Of a stretch of DNA of 64,000 nt, positions 1 to 8,764 are shown piece after piece. This DNA comes from Corynebacterium yonathiae (GTDB taxonomy: Bacteria; Actinomycetota; Actinomycetes; Mycobacteriales; Mycobacteriaceae). Location of the stretch: positions 17,002 to 81,001 of the forward strand of contig NZ_JAKMUZ010000013.1 of NCBI RefSeq assembly GCF_027570195.1, read 5' to 3'. A program made the position numbers and the translations under genes. How positions within the stretch are numbered: the stretch's first letter is position 1; each line of letters begins with the position of its first letter. Below the pieces are notes generated by a model that was not told where the DNA came from, did not search any database, and was given only the letters and a program-made list of their open reading frames with translations.

Positions 1-1
1 A

Positions 2-577
2 CGCACCGAGCTTAATGAGGACGAAAAGCAGCGCCTAGGCCTGCCCGTGTTTGTAAAGCCCGCCCGGGGCGGATCGTCTATCGGCGTATCCAAGGTCAAT
101 AGCTGGGAGGAATTCCCCGCCGCCGTTGACCTTGCTCTAGAAGACGACGAGAAAATCCTGGTGGAGCCGGAAATCTTAGGCCAAGAGGTAGAAATCGGCG
201 TATTGCACTACGCCGATGGAACCTTGCTGGCCTCTGTTCCGGCCCTGCTGGCCGGCATTGATGATTCCGACGAGGGCTTCTATGGCTTCGACACCAAGTA
301 CCTTGACAATGTGGTCACCGCCGAAATCCCCGCGCCCTTCTCACCCGAGCTGACTGAAAAGCTGCGCGATATGGCTATCCGCGCATTCGAGGCCCTCAAC
401 TGTGAAGGCCTATCGCGGGTGGATTTCTTCGTTACCGAGGATTCCGTCTATATCAACGAGATCAATACCCTGCCGGGATTTACCCCGATCTCGATGTATC
501 CCCAGGTGCTCGCCGCTTCGGGCGTGGAATACCCTGCGCTGCTGGAGGCCCTCATTGAGCAGGCCCTAGTCAAGTAG
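2..577 (+). CDS. ddl: D-alanine--D-alanine ligase, C-terminal part (cut by window edge)
   Basis: Joins two D-alanines with ATP to make the dipeptide used for the peptidoglycan precursor in the cytoplasm. The open frame runs in from the left edge, so only about the last 190 residues are present. They contain the ATP-grasp part of the family: FVKPARGGSSIGVSKV near the start, the LVEPEILGQEVEIGVL lid region, and near the end SRVDFFV and the metal and substrate motif INEINTLPGFTPISMYP. The family match is strong. The real start lies outside the window. The gene converges on the DUF3515 gene with 13 bases between the two stop codons. Confidence 0.95.
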   Translation, partial: RTELNEDEKQRLGLPVFVKPARGGSSIGVSKVNSWEEFPAAVDLALEDDEKILVEPEILGQEVEIGVLHYADGTLLASVPALLAGIDDSDEGFYGFDTKYLDNVVTAEIPAPFSPELTEKLRDMAIRAFEALNCEGLSRVDFFVTEDSVYINEINTLPGFTPISMYPQVLAASGVEYPALLEALIEQALVK

Positions 578-590
578 GGGCGAGTACTTT

Positions 591-1490
591 CTACTTTTCA
601 GCGGTGTGCTTGGCGAGCACATCGCCAATCTCCACCAGTGCCGCTTGCGCGGCATCCTGTGGAGCGTGCAGCGCCAGGTAGTCCTCGCGGCCGAGGGCAA
701 ACCAGGTGCCTGCGGTCGTGCCGTGGGCCAAGGTGGTGTCCTCGAACCAGGGAATATCATTGACCTGCTGTAGCTTCACTCCGGCACGGTAATTCTCCGG
801 CTTGGCCACGCCGCATCGCGCCACGATATCTTCACGGCCAACAGCGCTCCACACATAGGTATTCTTTTCCTCTACCTCGCGGCGGCGGTAGCCCTCTGCC
901 ACGGATTCAGACAGTGCCTTTTCCACTTCGGCGCACATCTGGTCATTTCCCGTCTTAAGTTCTTTGAGCGGGGCCTTGTGCGGAGTGGCAGGCTTCTCCT
1001 CGAGAGCCGAGAGAGCCTCGTTAAGCTCATCTGGTGTGGCGTCGGTGGAGGCAGTTACAGCCGCGATGGGGAAGCGCTGTGCTGCATACCAGGTAGTCAG
1101 GTCGGAGCCTGGAGTGGCATCGCGCACCTGATACCACTTTTCGCCCTCCACGTCCTGGGTCTGGGAATACTCGGTGTACTGGAACGGCATATTTACGCCA
1201 CAGCGTACGGTGATTTTATCCTCAGAGGTAGCGGCCCAGGCTGCGACGCCGGGAGGCACAGGCTCGGCAATCTCAGCACGCGGCTTATCCATGACCTTGT
1301 TCGGAAGGGCATCGATAAAGCTATGGCAGGCCGGTGAATCTGCTTCCTTGGACTCCACAGGGGAGACCGCCACGGGTGCTTTGGCAATATTATTGAATAC
1401 GTACTTTGCGCCGAAGAGGACCGCCAGAACCATCACTATGGACAACCCAAGTGAAATGAAGATCGCGGTGCGGTTAAATTGGGATGTCAT
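591..1490 (-). CDS. DUF3515-family membrane-anchored protein with a tandem duplicated domain
   Basis: Function unknown; DUF3515 proteins are actinobacterial and often sit between ddl and thiL, as here. A hydrophobic segment at residues 8-32 predicts an N-terminal anchor with the rest outside. Two similar modules follow. Module 1 (about 52-165) has Cys55 and an RCGV motif at 96-99; module 2 (about 185-292) has Cys186 and RCGV at 225-228. The Cys-to-Cys spacing is 42 and 40 residues, suggesting one disulfide per module. At 299 residues it is much longer than the usual single-module protein (about 190 from memory). The ATG is 8 bases after a TACTAT hexamer. Divergent from thiL. Confidence 0.8.
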   Translation of the reverse strand: MTSQFNRTAIFISLGLSIVMVLAVLFGAKYVFNNIAKAPVAVSPVESKEADSPACHSFIDALPNKVMDKPRAEIAEPVPPGVAAWAATSEDKITVRCGVNMPFQYTEYSQTQDVEGEKWYQVRDATPGSDLTTWYAAQRFPIAAVTASTDATPDELNEALSALEEKPATPHKAPLKELKTGNDQMCAEVEKALSESVAEGYRRREVEEKNTYVWSAVGREDIVARCGVAKPENYRAGVKLQQVNDIPWFEDTTLAHGTTAGTWFALGREDYLALHAPQDAAQAALVEIGDVLAKHTAEK

Positions 1491-1498
1491 AAGGGCTC

Positions 1499-1505
1499 AT
1501 AGTAT
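1499..1505. promoter_or_regulatory. Overlapping divergent -10 elements for DUF3515 gene and thiL
   Basis: On the plus strand TAGTAT (1500-1505) lies 13 bases before the thiL GTG. On the minus strand TACTAT (1499-1504) lies 8 bases before the DUF3515 ATG. The two hexamers overlap by five bases, so the two promoters cannot easily be occupied at once. Predicted from sequence only. Confidence 0.45.
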
Positions 1506-1518
1506 CGAAAGGAAGCTG

Positions 1519-2475
1519 GTGAACTTAACTCAGACTCTCGCAGATGTGGGAGAACGTGCAGCGATCCGGGAAATTACCTCCGTGGCCTCGAGCGGTCTCA
1601 ACGGGGACGATGCTGCAGTACTTCCCAGCGCGCCGCCGAATTCCCGCACCGTGGCGGCCACCGATTTGATGGTGGAGGGGCGTCATTTCCTGCGCGAGTG
1701 GTCTACCCCGCGCGAGATTGGCAAGAAGGCCATCTTGCGCAACTTTGCCGATGTCGAAGCCATGGGTGCGCGCCCCGTTGCTGCTCTTTTAGCTATCGCC
1801 GCGCCAGGCGATACCCCAGTGCCCTTCGTGCGCGGCATCGCCGAGGGCATTGCGGAGCATAGCTCCTTCTATAATGCCGAGTTGGTGGGAGGCGACCTCA
1901 CGAAGTCCGATCTCTTGGTCATTAATATTACGGCCGTCGGTTTCCTTGGTGGCAGCCTTCCTGCCCTGACCTTGGACGGCGCACGTGCAGGTCAGCAGGT
2001 GGTAGCGCACGGAAAGATTGGCCACTCCGCCGCCGGATTAGCCCTGCTTCAGCGCTTTGGCCGGCAACTCCCCGCGGGATACGAACACCTGCGGCCACTT
2101 ATTGAGGCCCACTGTGCCCCTTGGCTAAATCCGGGCCGTGGCGTGATCGCCCGTGCGGCAGGAGTTACTGCCATGACCGATAACTCAGACGGCTTAATTC
2201 AAGACTGCACGACGATGGCCGAGCACTCAGGCGTGCACATGGATTTGGACCCACGGGCCTTGCAGCCGGAGGATTTGCTGTGCCAAGCCGCAGAGTTGCT
2301 GGATAGTGACCCGTGGGAATGGATTCTCAGTGGCGGTGAAGATCACACCTTCATTGGTACGACCGCGAAGGAAGCTCCGTCCGGATTCAGAGAGATTGGC
2401 AACGTAACCCGCGGTTGTGGGGTTACGCTGGGAGGCAAGACACCGAGTTATCAGAAAGGCTGGCTGAGCTTTTAA
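1519..2475 (+). CDS. thiL: Thiamine-phosphate kinase
   Basis: Phosphorylates thiamine monophosphate with ATP to thiamine diphosphate, the last step of the cofactor pathway. The 318-residue product has the ThiL/PurM-like signatures NGDDAAV near residue 28, [11 protein letters not shown] near 48, DVEAMGARP, and [10 protein letters not shown] in the second half. I chose GTG at 1519: it gives an N-terminus of normal ThiL length and has AAAGGAAG just upstream. The frame is open further upstream, but that stretch lies antisense to the DUF3515 gene and is not ThiL-like. ung follows after 2 bases. ThiL completes the pathway encoded by the thi operon at the far end of the window. Confidence 0.93.
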   Translation: MNLTQTLADVGERAAIREITSVASSGLNGDDAAVLPSAPPNSRTVAATDLMVEGRHFLREWSTPREIGKKAILRNFADVEAMGARPVAALLAIAAPGDTPVPFVRGIAEGIAEHSSFYNAELVGGDLTKSDLLVINITAVGFLGGSLPALTLDGARAGQQVVAHGKIGHSAAGLALLQRFGRQLPAGYEHLRPLIEAHCAPWLNPGRGVIARAAGVTAMTDNSDGLIQDCTTMAEHSGVHMDLDPRALQPEDLLCQAAELLDSDPWEWILSGGEDHTFIGTTAKEAPSGFREIGNVTRGCGVTLGGKTPSYQKGWLSF

Positions 2476-2477
2476 CC

Positions 2478-3116
2478 ATGCACCCCACCTACCACACGTC
2501 CTGGGAGCCGGTGCTGGCGCCGGTAATAGAAGAGCAATGGCCACAGATTTCTCACGCCCTTAAGGGCCAGGATTATTTACCTCCGGCAGAGGATGTTTGC
2601 CGCGCTCTACAAATGCCACTGGATGAGGTCCGCGTGCTCATCGTGGGCCAAGACCCTTATCCCACCCCTGGGCACGCCATGGGCATGGCGTTTTCTACGC
2701 GCCCAGGTGTAAAACCACCGCGTTCCTTGGTCAATATTTACCGCGAGCTTCACGATGACCTAGGCTTCGCAGGCCGCGAGGATGGTGATTTGAGTGCCTG
2801 GGCGGATCAAGGAGTTTTATTGCTGAATCGGGTGTTGACTGTAGCCCCAGGTCAGGCGGGCTCGCACCGCAGTATTGGATGGGAGGAAATCACCGAAGCT
2901 GCCATTCGCGCGCTCAACCGTAGCCCCATGGTGGCGATTTTATGGGGCCGCGATGCGCAGGCGTGTGAGCGCTTTCTTCCCGACGTCCCGTGCATCAAGT
3001 CCCCGCATCCCTCACCACTTTCTGCCAGCCGCGGGTTCTTTGGCTCTAAGCCCTTTTCCCGGGCGAACGCCCTTTTGCGGGACCAAGGCGCACAGGAAAT
3101 AGACTGGCGCTTGTAA
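2478..3116 (+). CDS. ung: Uracil-DNA glycosylase
   Basis: Family 1 uracil-DNA glycosylase; removes uracil from DNA to start base excision repair. The 212-residue protein carries the catalytic water-activating motif GQDPYP (Asp59) and the late HPSPLS loop (177-182) that inserts into the minor groove, with LLLNRVLTV and GWEEIT between them. The ATG at 2478 is two bases after the thiL stop, so the genes are probably cotranscribed and translationally coupled. No Shine-Dalgarno is obvious beyond the end of thiL. Family assignment is essentially certain. Confidence 0.97.
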   Translation: MHPTYHTSWEPVLAPVIEEQWPQISHALKGQDYLPPAEDVCRALQMPLDEVRVLIVGQDPYPTPGHAMGMAFSTRPGVKPPRSLVNIYRELHDDLGFAGREDGDLSAWADQGVLLLNRVLTVAPGQAGSHRSIGWEEITEAAIRALNRSPMVAILWGRDAQACERFLPDVPCIKSPHPSPLSASRGFFGSKPFSRANALLRDQGAQEIDWRL

Positions 3117-3119
3117 ACT
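3114..3119 (+). promoter_or_regulatory. -10 element of a probable leaderless promoter (fakA-like gene)
   Basis: TAAACT lies 7 bases before the ATG at 3127 and spans the end of ung. No ribosome-binding site is present. The layout fits a transcript that begins at the start codon. Confidence 0.5.
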
Positions 3120-3126
3120 ATTGCGC

Positions 3127-4470
3127 ATGTCATATCCCAGCACGCTGGATTCCCGCGGATTGCGCAATTGGGCTACCCGCGCCGTGGGGGAGCTAGCCCA
3201 TCGCCGCGATGAGATCAACGCGCTCAACGTCTTTCCGGTACCGGATTCTGATACGGGTTCAAATATGGCGCACACCATGGAAGCAGCGGTTGCAGAGCTC
3301 GACAATGGTGGCGATGTTGCCGATGCCTTGGCTCTCGGGGCGGTGCGTGGCGCGCGCGGAAATTCAGGAATGGTGTTGTCTCAGGTTCTGCGTGGCGTAG
3401 CTGAGTCCACGGTGGAATCGGTCATCGACGGCTCTGTCTTTGCTCGCTCACTCCAGCAGGCCGTGGAATTGGTGGATCGGGCCATTGCCGAGCCGGTGGA
3501 AGGCACGGTTATCACGGTTCTACAGGCAGCCGCGGAGGCAGCCGACGACGCTGCGGCGCAGTCCAGCGCTACCTTACATAGTATCGTCAGTGCCGCAATT
3601 GCTGCCGCACGAACTGCACTTGAACGCACCCCGTCGCAATTGCCAGCCTTGCGCGAGGCAGGAGTGGTAGATGCTGGCGGGGCCGGCCTCGTTATTCTTT
3701 TGGAGTCCCTTCTGGCAGAAATTGAGGGCTCCACAGGGCGCACAGGCGTACTTGAACCGGAGACGGACACTGAACTAGAAGTAGTCTTCTTCTTTGAAGG
3801 AGACATCGACGCGTTGCAGACAGCAATTGCCCCGTTGGGAGATAGCTTAGTGATTGCACGCGCCACCGAAAACAGCGCAAACGTGCACATCCACTCTTTC
3901 CAAGCTGGTGCGGTCATTGAAACTGCCTTTGCTAAGGGCAAGGCGACCAACCTGCACATCGAGGCGCTGCCGGCTCACGTCGACCCTGCTGCCGAAAATT
4001 CGGTTGCTCGCCGGGTTTTCGCTGCTGCGCCGGCTGGTCCTATCACTGACCTCTTGGAATCTGCGGGTGTTACGGTGGTGCCGCCGGATGCTCCTTTAGC
4101 AGTAGAAGAAGACGATATCGTCTTATCCACCGGACTAAGTATGGAGACCGACGCTGGGCGGGTAGTGCCCGCGCAGTCGCTAGCAGCGGCGCTAGCTGCA
4201 ATCTCTGTTTATGAACCGGATAACCCAGATACCGTTGCGGTCGTCGCTGCCATGCGCGATGCGGCTAAGTCCATGCGGGTAGCCTATCCCAGCCAAGAAA
4301 CTCTTCCGTCAATCATCGCCACCTGTCGCGACCTTTTGGCAGAAGGTGGAGAGCAAGCCACCATCTTGAGTGCCCTCGACATAGATGAGGAGGACTTAGC
4401 TCAACAGCTCCGTGTAGATGTAGTGGCTTTGAAAGTACCGGATATCGCAACTGAAATCGGAGTGGAATAG
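3127..4470 (+). CDS. DAK2/DhaL-domain protein (FakA/YloV family)
   Basis: Related to the ATP-binding subunit FakA of bacterial fatty-acid kinase, which phosphorylates fatty acids held by DegV-type FakB partners; the substrate here is not known. The N-terminal DhaL domain (about 10-190) has the Mg-ATP motif NVFPVPDSDTGSN with Asp40 and Asp42, and RGARGNSG. The middle region contains ANVHIHSFQAGAVIE, typical of the YloV linker domain. At 447 residues it is shorter than Firmicute FakA (about 550). ATG 3127 is preferred to TTG 3121 because a TAAACT box precedes it by 7 bases. recG follows after 2 bases. Confidence 0.85.
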   Translation: MSYPSTLDSRGLRNWATRAVGELAHRRDEINALNVFPVPDSDTGSNMAHTMEAAVAELDNGGDVADALALGAVRGARGNSGMVLSQVLRGVAESTVESVIDGSVFARSLQQAVELVDRAIAEPVEGTVITVLQAAAEAADDAAAQSSATLHSIVSAAIAAARTALERTPSQLPALREAGVVDAGGAGLVILLESLLAEIEGSTGRTGVLEPETDTELEVVFFFEGDIDALQTAIAPLGDSLVIARATENSANVHIHSFQAGAVIETAFAKGKATNLHIEALPAHVDPAAENSVARRVFAAAPAGPITDLLESAGVTVVPPDAPLAVEEDDIVLSTGLSMETDAGRVVPAQSLAAALAAISVYEPDNPDTVAVVAAMRDAAKSMRVAYPSQETLPSIIATCRDLLAEGGEQATILSALDIDEEDLAQQLRVDVVALKVPDIATEIGVE

Positions 4471-4472
4471 CA

Positions 4473-6605
4473 ATGCTCGGCTGGCAGGACAACCGCCCAT
4501 TGACGGATGTGCTTGCGGCAAAAGATGCTGCGAAGATTACCAAAGCGCTGGGGTATGAAACCTGCGGCGAGCTTCTAGCCCATTATCCGCGGGACTATAT
4601 CCGTCACAATAAGGACGTCGGCCTGGGGGACGCCGCGGAAGGCGATATCGTCACCGTTACCGGAACTATTACCGGTTTCAACCGACACGACACGGGCAAG
4701 ACCACTATCATCAACGTGCAGCTTGACGGCAGCATTATTGCGACATTTTTCAACGCTAATTACGTGATGCGGATGCTGCACCGCGGCCAGCGCGTAATGA
4801 TGAGTGGCAAGCTCAAATTCTTCCGCAACCAGCCGCAGCTACAACAGCCAGACTTCGTAGAGATCGATGCTTTTGGCCGCCCCGATGGCGAATTGGATGA
4901 CTACCGGCAGCAAACGGCAGATTCACACAAGAAGCATCGGCCGAAGGCCACCGGCTCATTGCGGAACCTGTCGCAGTTCGGCAGGCTCGACCAGCTCCTT
5001 TTGGAGCGGGAATGGATCCCGGTGTACCCAGCAACCTCCAAGGTGACCTCGTGGTACATCATGGGCGCCATTCACTACGTCTTATCTAAGACCCCGCCGA
5101 TTGAAGAACCGCTGGACTATCAGATGATAATCAGCCTGGATAATGCGGTACGAGAAATCCACGAGCCCGGGGAGGCTGGCCCTTACCGGGCGATTCAGAG
5201 GCTGAAGTACAACGAGGCATTGTCCATCGGCTTGGTGATGGCATTGCGCCAGCGTGATGCTGAAGCGCGGACGGCTTCGACCATGCCTGCTACTTTGGGC
5301 GGCTACCGGGAGGAGTGGCTGGGCCATGTGCCCTTCGACCTCACCCAAGGACAGCGGCGCGTTATCAGTGAGATAGAAGATGACCTAGCGCGCCCGTTGC
5401 CGATGATGCGCTTGCTGCAGGGTGAGGTCGGTTCTGGTAAGACGATGGTCGCTACCTGTGCCATGTTGCAGGCTGTCGACGCCGGCGCCCAGGCAGCACT
5501 GCTGGCGCCTACTGAGGTTCTGGCCTCGCAACACGCTGCTTCCATTGGAACCTCGGTTCCAGGAGGAGTCAAGGTGGTACTGCTTACTGGTTCTATGCGC
5601 ACAACGGAGAAACGGCAGGCTTTATTGGACATCGTCTCTGGTGACGCGGATATCGTCATTGGAACCCATGCGATCATCCAAGACTCTGTGGAGTTCTTCA
5701 ACCTCGGTCTAGTGGTAGTAGATGAGCAGCACCGATTTGGCGTAGAGCAGCGCGATAGCCTGCGGCTAAAAGCCCGCGAAGGTTTAAGCCCCCACGTGTT
5801 GGTAATGACGGCGACACCGATTCCGCGCACTATCGCGATGACCGTATTTGGCGATCTTGCCGTATCGACCCTGACCGAACTGCCCGGTGGCCGCAAACCT
5901 ATTCAGTCAGCGGTGGTAGCCGAATGGCGTCCTACCTGGGTACTGCGTGCCCTTGAGCGGATTCGCGAAGAGGTTGCCCAAGGCCATCAAGCCTATATTG
6001 TCTGCCCACGCATTGAAGGCGAAGGTGGAGTGTTAGAGCTTGCAGAGCAACTGGAAAGCGGTCCCTTTAAAGGACTGCGGGTAGCCATCTTGCACGGAAA
6101 GATGCCCGATAAGGACGAGGTAATGACATCATTTGCTAGGGGAGAGATTGATATTTTGGTCTCTACCACGGTCATTGAGGTGGGCGTGGATGTCCCTAAT
6201 GCCACGGTGATGCTTATTCGTGAATCCGAATATTTCGGCGTCTCCCAGCTGCATCAGTTGCGTGGGCGTGTAGGACGAGGAGGCAATGCCTCTATCTGCC
6301 TTTTCCATACCGCGGCAGCTGATAATACTCCGTCCTTCCGCCGCATCAATCAGATTTCGCAAACCTCGTCGGGCTTTGAACTTGCCGAGCTCGACTTGCG
6401 CCAGCGCCAAGAGGGAGACATTTTGGGCACGACGCAGTCCGGCACGCATCGGACCCTGCGGCTATTGAATCTAGCTGATGATCAAGACATTGTTGAGCGC
6501 ACCCATACGGATGCGCGTGCCATGGTGATGCGCAACCCCGAGCTCGCGGAGGAACTCACGCGCAATTTGAGCGAAAGCGAACAGGAATACTTGGAGAAGA
6601 ACTAA
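4473..6605 (+). CDS. recG: ATP-dependent DNA helicase RecG
   Basis: Branch-migrating helicase that regresses stalled replication forks and processes Holliday junctions. The 710-residue protein has the expected order: N-terminal wedge/OB domain (TVTGTITGFNRHDTGKT), helicase motif I LQGEVGSGKTMVA near residue 316, the RecG form of motif II DEQH (VVVDEQHRFGVEQR near 416), TATPIPRTIAMT, and the second RecA-like domain with STTVIEVGVDVPNA and QLRGRVGRG. Full length, no damage seen. It starts 2 bases after the DAK2 gene, which indicates an operon. Confidence 0.97.
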   Translation: MLGWQDNRPLTDVLAAKDAAKITKALGYETCGELLAHYPRDYIRHNKDVGLGDAAEGDIVTVTGTITGFNRHDTGKTTIINVQLDGSIIATFFNANYVMRMLHRGQRVMMSGKLKFFRNQPQLQQPDFVEIDAFGRPDGELDDYRQQTADSHKKHRPKATGSLRNLSQFGRLDQLLLEREWIPVYPATSKVTSWYIMGAIHYVLSKTPPIEEPLDYQMIISLDNAVREIHEPGEAGPYRAIQRLKYNEALSIGLVMALRQRDAEARTASTMPATLGGYREEWLGHVPFDLTQGQRRVISEIEDDLARPLPMMRLLQGEVGSGKTMVATCAMLQAVDAGAQAALLAPTEVLASQHAASIGTSVPGGVKVVLLTGSMRTTEKRQALLDIVSGDADIVIGTHAIIQDSVEFFNLGLVVVDEQHRFGVEQRDSLRLKAREGLSPHVLVMTATPIPRTIAMTVFGDLAVSTLTELPGGRKPIQSAVVAEWRPTWVLRALERIREEVAQGHQAYIVCPRIEGEGGVLELAEQLESGPFKGLRVAILHGKMPDKDEVMTSFARGEIDILVSTTVIEVGVDVPNATVMLIRESEYFGVSQLHQLRGRVGRGGNASICLFHTAAADNTPSFRRINQISQTSSGFELAELDLRQRQEGDILGTTQSGTHRTLRLLNLADDQDIVERTHTDARAMVMRNPELAEELTRNLSESEQEYLEKN

Positions 6606-6612
6606 GACGGGT

Positions 6613-6618
6613 TAACCT
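6613..6618 (+). promoter_or_regulatory. -10 element of a probable leaderless promoter (lipoyl/biotinyl gene)
   Basis: TAACCT, followed by 6 bases and the ATG at 6625. There is no clear Shine-Dalgarno, so a leaderless transcript is plausible in addition to read-through from recG. Confidence 0.4.
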
Positions 6619-6624
6619 AGAGGC

Positions 6625-6837
6625 ATGAAAATCTACGCCCCCTTTGCGGGCATCGTCCGCTGCCATGTGAATGTGGGAGACACTGTTGCTACCGGGGTCC
6701 CGCTCGCGACTGTCGAAGCCACGAAGCTCGAAGCTCCCGTGGAAAGCCCGGGACCTGGGAAAGTGCACCGCATTGTGGTGCCTGATTTCAGTGATGTGGT
6801 AGGTGGAGACCTCTTGATGGAGACTGGAGAAGCATAA
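6625..6837 (+). CDS. Stand-alone biotinyl/lipoyl-domain protein
   Basis: A 70-residue protein that is almost entirely one biotinyl/lipoyl attachment domain: APFAGIVRCHVNVGDTVATG, then VEATKLEAPVESP, then a mirrored second half ending DVVGGDLLMETGEA. The candidate modified lysine is in EATKLE. Biotin carriers usually read (E/A)MKM or AMKL, so the residue before Lys is Thr rather than Met. The partner enzyme is not encoded nearby; it may act as a carrier for a carboxylase, or may not be modified at all. Its stop is immediately followed by the rsmD ATG, indicating coupling. Confidence 0.8.
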   Translation: MKIYAPFAGIVRCHVNVGDTVATGVPLATVEATKLEAPVESPGPGKVHRIVVPDFSDVVGGDLLMETGEA

Positions 6838-7419
6838 ATGACGCGCATTATTGCTGGCGAAGCCCGTGGCCGCACCATCAAGGTGCCGGCAGAAGGAACC
6901 CGACCTACCGCAGACCGAGCCCGAGAAGGGCTTTTTTCCTCGCTTAATGCACGGTGGGGTTTTGCAGGATCTGCCGTCCTCGACCTTTTTGCCGGTTCCG
7001 GTGCTCTTGGCCTCGAGGCAGCTAGCCGCGGGGCAGATGAAGCAGTGCTGGTGGAGTCTTCGGCGGATGCAGTGAAGATCATCCGGCACAACATGGGCGT
7101 CGTCAAACACCCTGGCGTGCGCGTCCAAGAGATGAAGGTAGGAACTTACCTAGCTAGCGCCCCGCGCCAGCATTTCGATCTGGTGCTGGCGGACCCGCCC
7201 TATGCTTTTGATGAGGTCGAAGATCTCATTGCTGCAATTGAACCGGTGCTTACTGATCGCGCAATGGTGGTCATCGAGCGCCACGTTGATTCCGCGGAGA
7301 CAAAGTGGCCGGCTGGTTTCGAGCCCACCGGTCAGAAGCTTAAGAAGCGCACCTTTGGCATCGCCCGCATGGATATGGCAGTTTATACCCGCCCCGGCAG
7401 CGAGGAAGCCGAAGACTAA
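6838..7419 (+). CDS. rsmD: 16S rRNA (guanine(966)-N2)-methyltransferase RsmD
   Basis: SAM-dependent methylation of G966 in 16S rRNA during 30S assembly. The 193-residue protein has SAM motif I LDLFAGSGALGLEA near residue 48 and the N6/N2-methyltransferase catalytic motif DPPY (LVLADPPYAF near 117). The opening MTRIIAGEARGR is typical of the family. It begins directly at the stop of the biotinyl-domain gene and is followed by coaD, the neighbour commonly seen in bacteria. Confidence 0.95.
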   Translation: MTRIIAGEARGRTIKVPAEGTRPTADRAREGLFSSLNARWGFAGSAVLDLFAGSGALGLEAASRGADEAVLVESSADAVKIIRHNMGVVKHPGVRVQEMKVGTYLASAPRQHFDLVLADPPYAFDEVEDLIAAIEPVLTDRAMVVIERHVDSAETKWPAGFEPTGQKLKKRTFGIARMDMAVYTRPGSEEAED

Positions 7420-7448
7420 ACCCCTGCACAAAAGAGAGTGAAATTAGC

Positions 7449-7922
7449 ATGACTAAGGCTGTCTGCCCAGGATCCTTCGACCCCGTTACTCTAGGTCACG
7501 TCGATATCATCAACCGCGCTAACCAGATGTTTGATGAGGTTACTGTGTTGGTAACCGGAAACCCCGATAAACCCTCCGGGCTGTTTAGCGTGGACGAGCG
7601 AATGGAGTTAATCCGCCAAAGCGTGGATTCCTCCATCAAGGTGGATTTTTGTTCTGGGCTTTTGGTGGACTACACCACCGAGCATGGGGCAGACGTCTTG
7701 GTCAAGGGACTGCGCAGCTCTCTTGACTATGAATATGAGCTGCCCATGGCGCAGATGAATCGGCGCCTGTCCGGCATCGATACCGTCTTCCTGCTTACGG
7801 ATGAAAAATACGGATATATCAGCTCCTCGTTGTGCAAGCAGGTAGCGAAGTTCGGCGGCGACGTGACTGGGATGTTCCCCGAGCCCGTAGGTCGTGCGGT
7901 AAAGGAGAAATACCGTTCGTGA
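7449..7922 (+). CDS. coaD: Phosphopantetheine adenylyltransferase
   Basis: Transfers AMP from ATP to 4'-phosphopantetheine, the penultimate step of coenzyme A synthesis. The 157-residue protein shows the nucleotidyltransferase signature GSFDPVTLGHVDII at the N-terminus (with the T/HxGH histidine), VLVKGLRSSLDYEYELPMAQMN in mid-protein and YGYISSSLCKQVA near the C-terminus. The usual family length is about 160. GAGAGTG precedes the ATG. The last step, CoaE, is also encoded in this window near 24.4 kb. Its stop overlaps the start of the next gene by 4 bases. Confidence 0.97.
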   Translation: MTKAVCPGSFDPVTLGHVDIINRANQMFDEVTVLVTGNPDKPSGLFSVDERMELIRQSVDSSIKVDFCSGLLVDYTTEHGADVLVKGLRSSLDYEYELPMAQMNRRLSGIDTVFLLTDEKYGYISSSLCKQVAKFGGDVTGMFPEPVGRAVKEKYRS

Positions 7923-8662
7923 GCCTCGCACTGGTTATATTCCTAGTAGTAGTCGTTGGCTCGACTCTCCAACGGGTCTCGGGAATGGGGCTTGGTCTTA
8001 TTGGTGGCCCCATACTGATGCTGATCATGGGGCCAGTGGAAGGCATCTTAGTCATCAACGTTCTGGCCTGCGTTAACGCGATCCTGACTACCTATTCCGT
8101 GCGCGAGAATGTGAGCTGGAAGAAGTTCGGCCTCATAGCTCCAGTCATGGTGATCGGTTCTCTGGCCGCAGCCCTGCTTATCAGGCGTATGGATACCGCC
8201 GGACTCATGGTCGTGGTGGGTGCTGCGCTTTTAGCCGCACTGACAGTGGTGACCTTTGGAAAGAAGTTCGTCCCGCCCATGGAGGGCAAAGGCCCAGCCA
8301 TCTCCGCGGGCATTCTAGGTGGTTTTACCAATACCTTGGCCGGTGTGGCGGGTCCCGTCATCACCGTTTACGCACAAGCGGCTAAGTGGCCTCAGCATGT
8401 GTACGCCGCTACTTTGCAGCCCATATTTATTGTCGGCGGCTTCTTTTCGGTGATGACCAAGACGCTTACGGGGGCGGCGCACTTTGAAGGCTTGCCCTGG
8501 GTGATGTGGCCCGCCGGAGTGGTGGGCATGTTCGTCGGCATCTGGGCCGGCACCCGGATTTCCCAGCATGTTCCACGGGAAAAGGCCCGCATGCTCTCGC
8601 TCAGCGTTGCTGGCTTGGGGGCGGCCAGCGCATTGATCCGCGGCCTAGTGACTCTTTCTTAA
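7919..8662 (+). CDS. TauE/SafE-family membrane transporter
   Basis: A 247-residue integral membrane protein of the TauE/SafE (sulfite exporter-like) family, with about seven or eight hydrophobic segments in two halves: GMGLGLIGGPILMLIMGPVEG early and ILGGFTNTLAGVAGPVITVY later, the duplicated signature of the family. The substrate (sulfite, sulfoacetate or another small anion) cannot be told. I chose GTG at 7919: AAGGAG lies about 12 bases upstream, and the codon overlaps the coaD stop (GTGA), which argues for translational coupling. Confidence 0.85.
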   Translation: MSLALVIFLVVVVGSTLQRVSGMGLGLIGGPILMLIMGPVEGILVINVLACVNAILTTYSVRENVSWKKFGLIAPVMVIGSLAAALLIRRMDTAGLMVVVGAALLAALTVVTFGKKFVPPMEGKGPAISAGILGGFTNTLAGVAGPVITVYAQAAKWPQHVYAATLQPIFIVGGFFSVMTKTLTGAAHFEGLPWVMWPAGVVGMFVGIWAGTRISQHVPREKARMLSLSVAGLGAASALIRGLVTLS

Positions 8663-8690
8663 CCTGATATAACAGGCGCTAAAGCCCGCC

Positions 8691-8715
8691 GCGTGCTGAA
8701 GCACGCCGGATTTTT
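8691..8715 (+). terminator. Rho-independent terminator after the recG-coaD-TauE group
   Basis: GCGTGC and GCACGC form a 6-bp stem around a TGAA loop, followed by GGATTTTT. It lies 29 bases past the TauE-family stop, between two convergent operons. Confidence 0.6.
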
Positions 8716-8764
8716 CTCATAGGAAAAGCGTCGGGCTTGGACGTATAAAACCTGTGTCGTGAGA

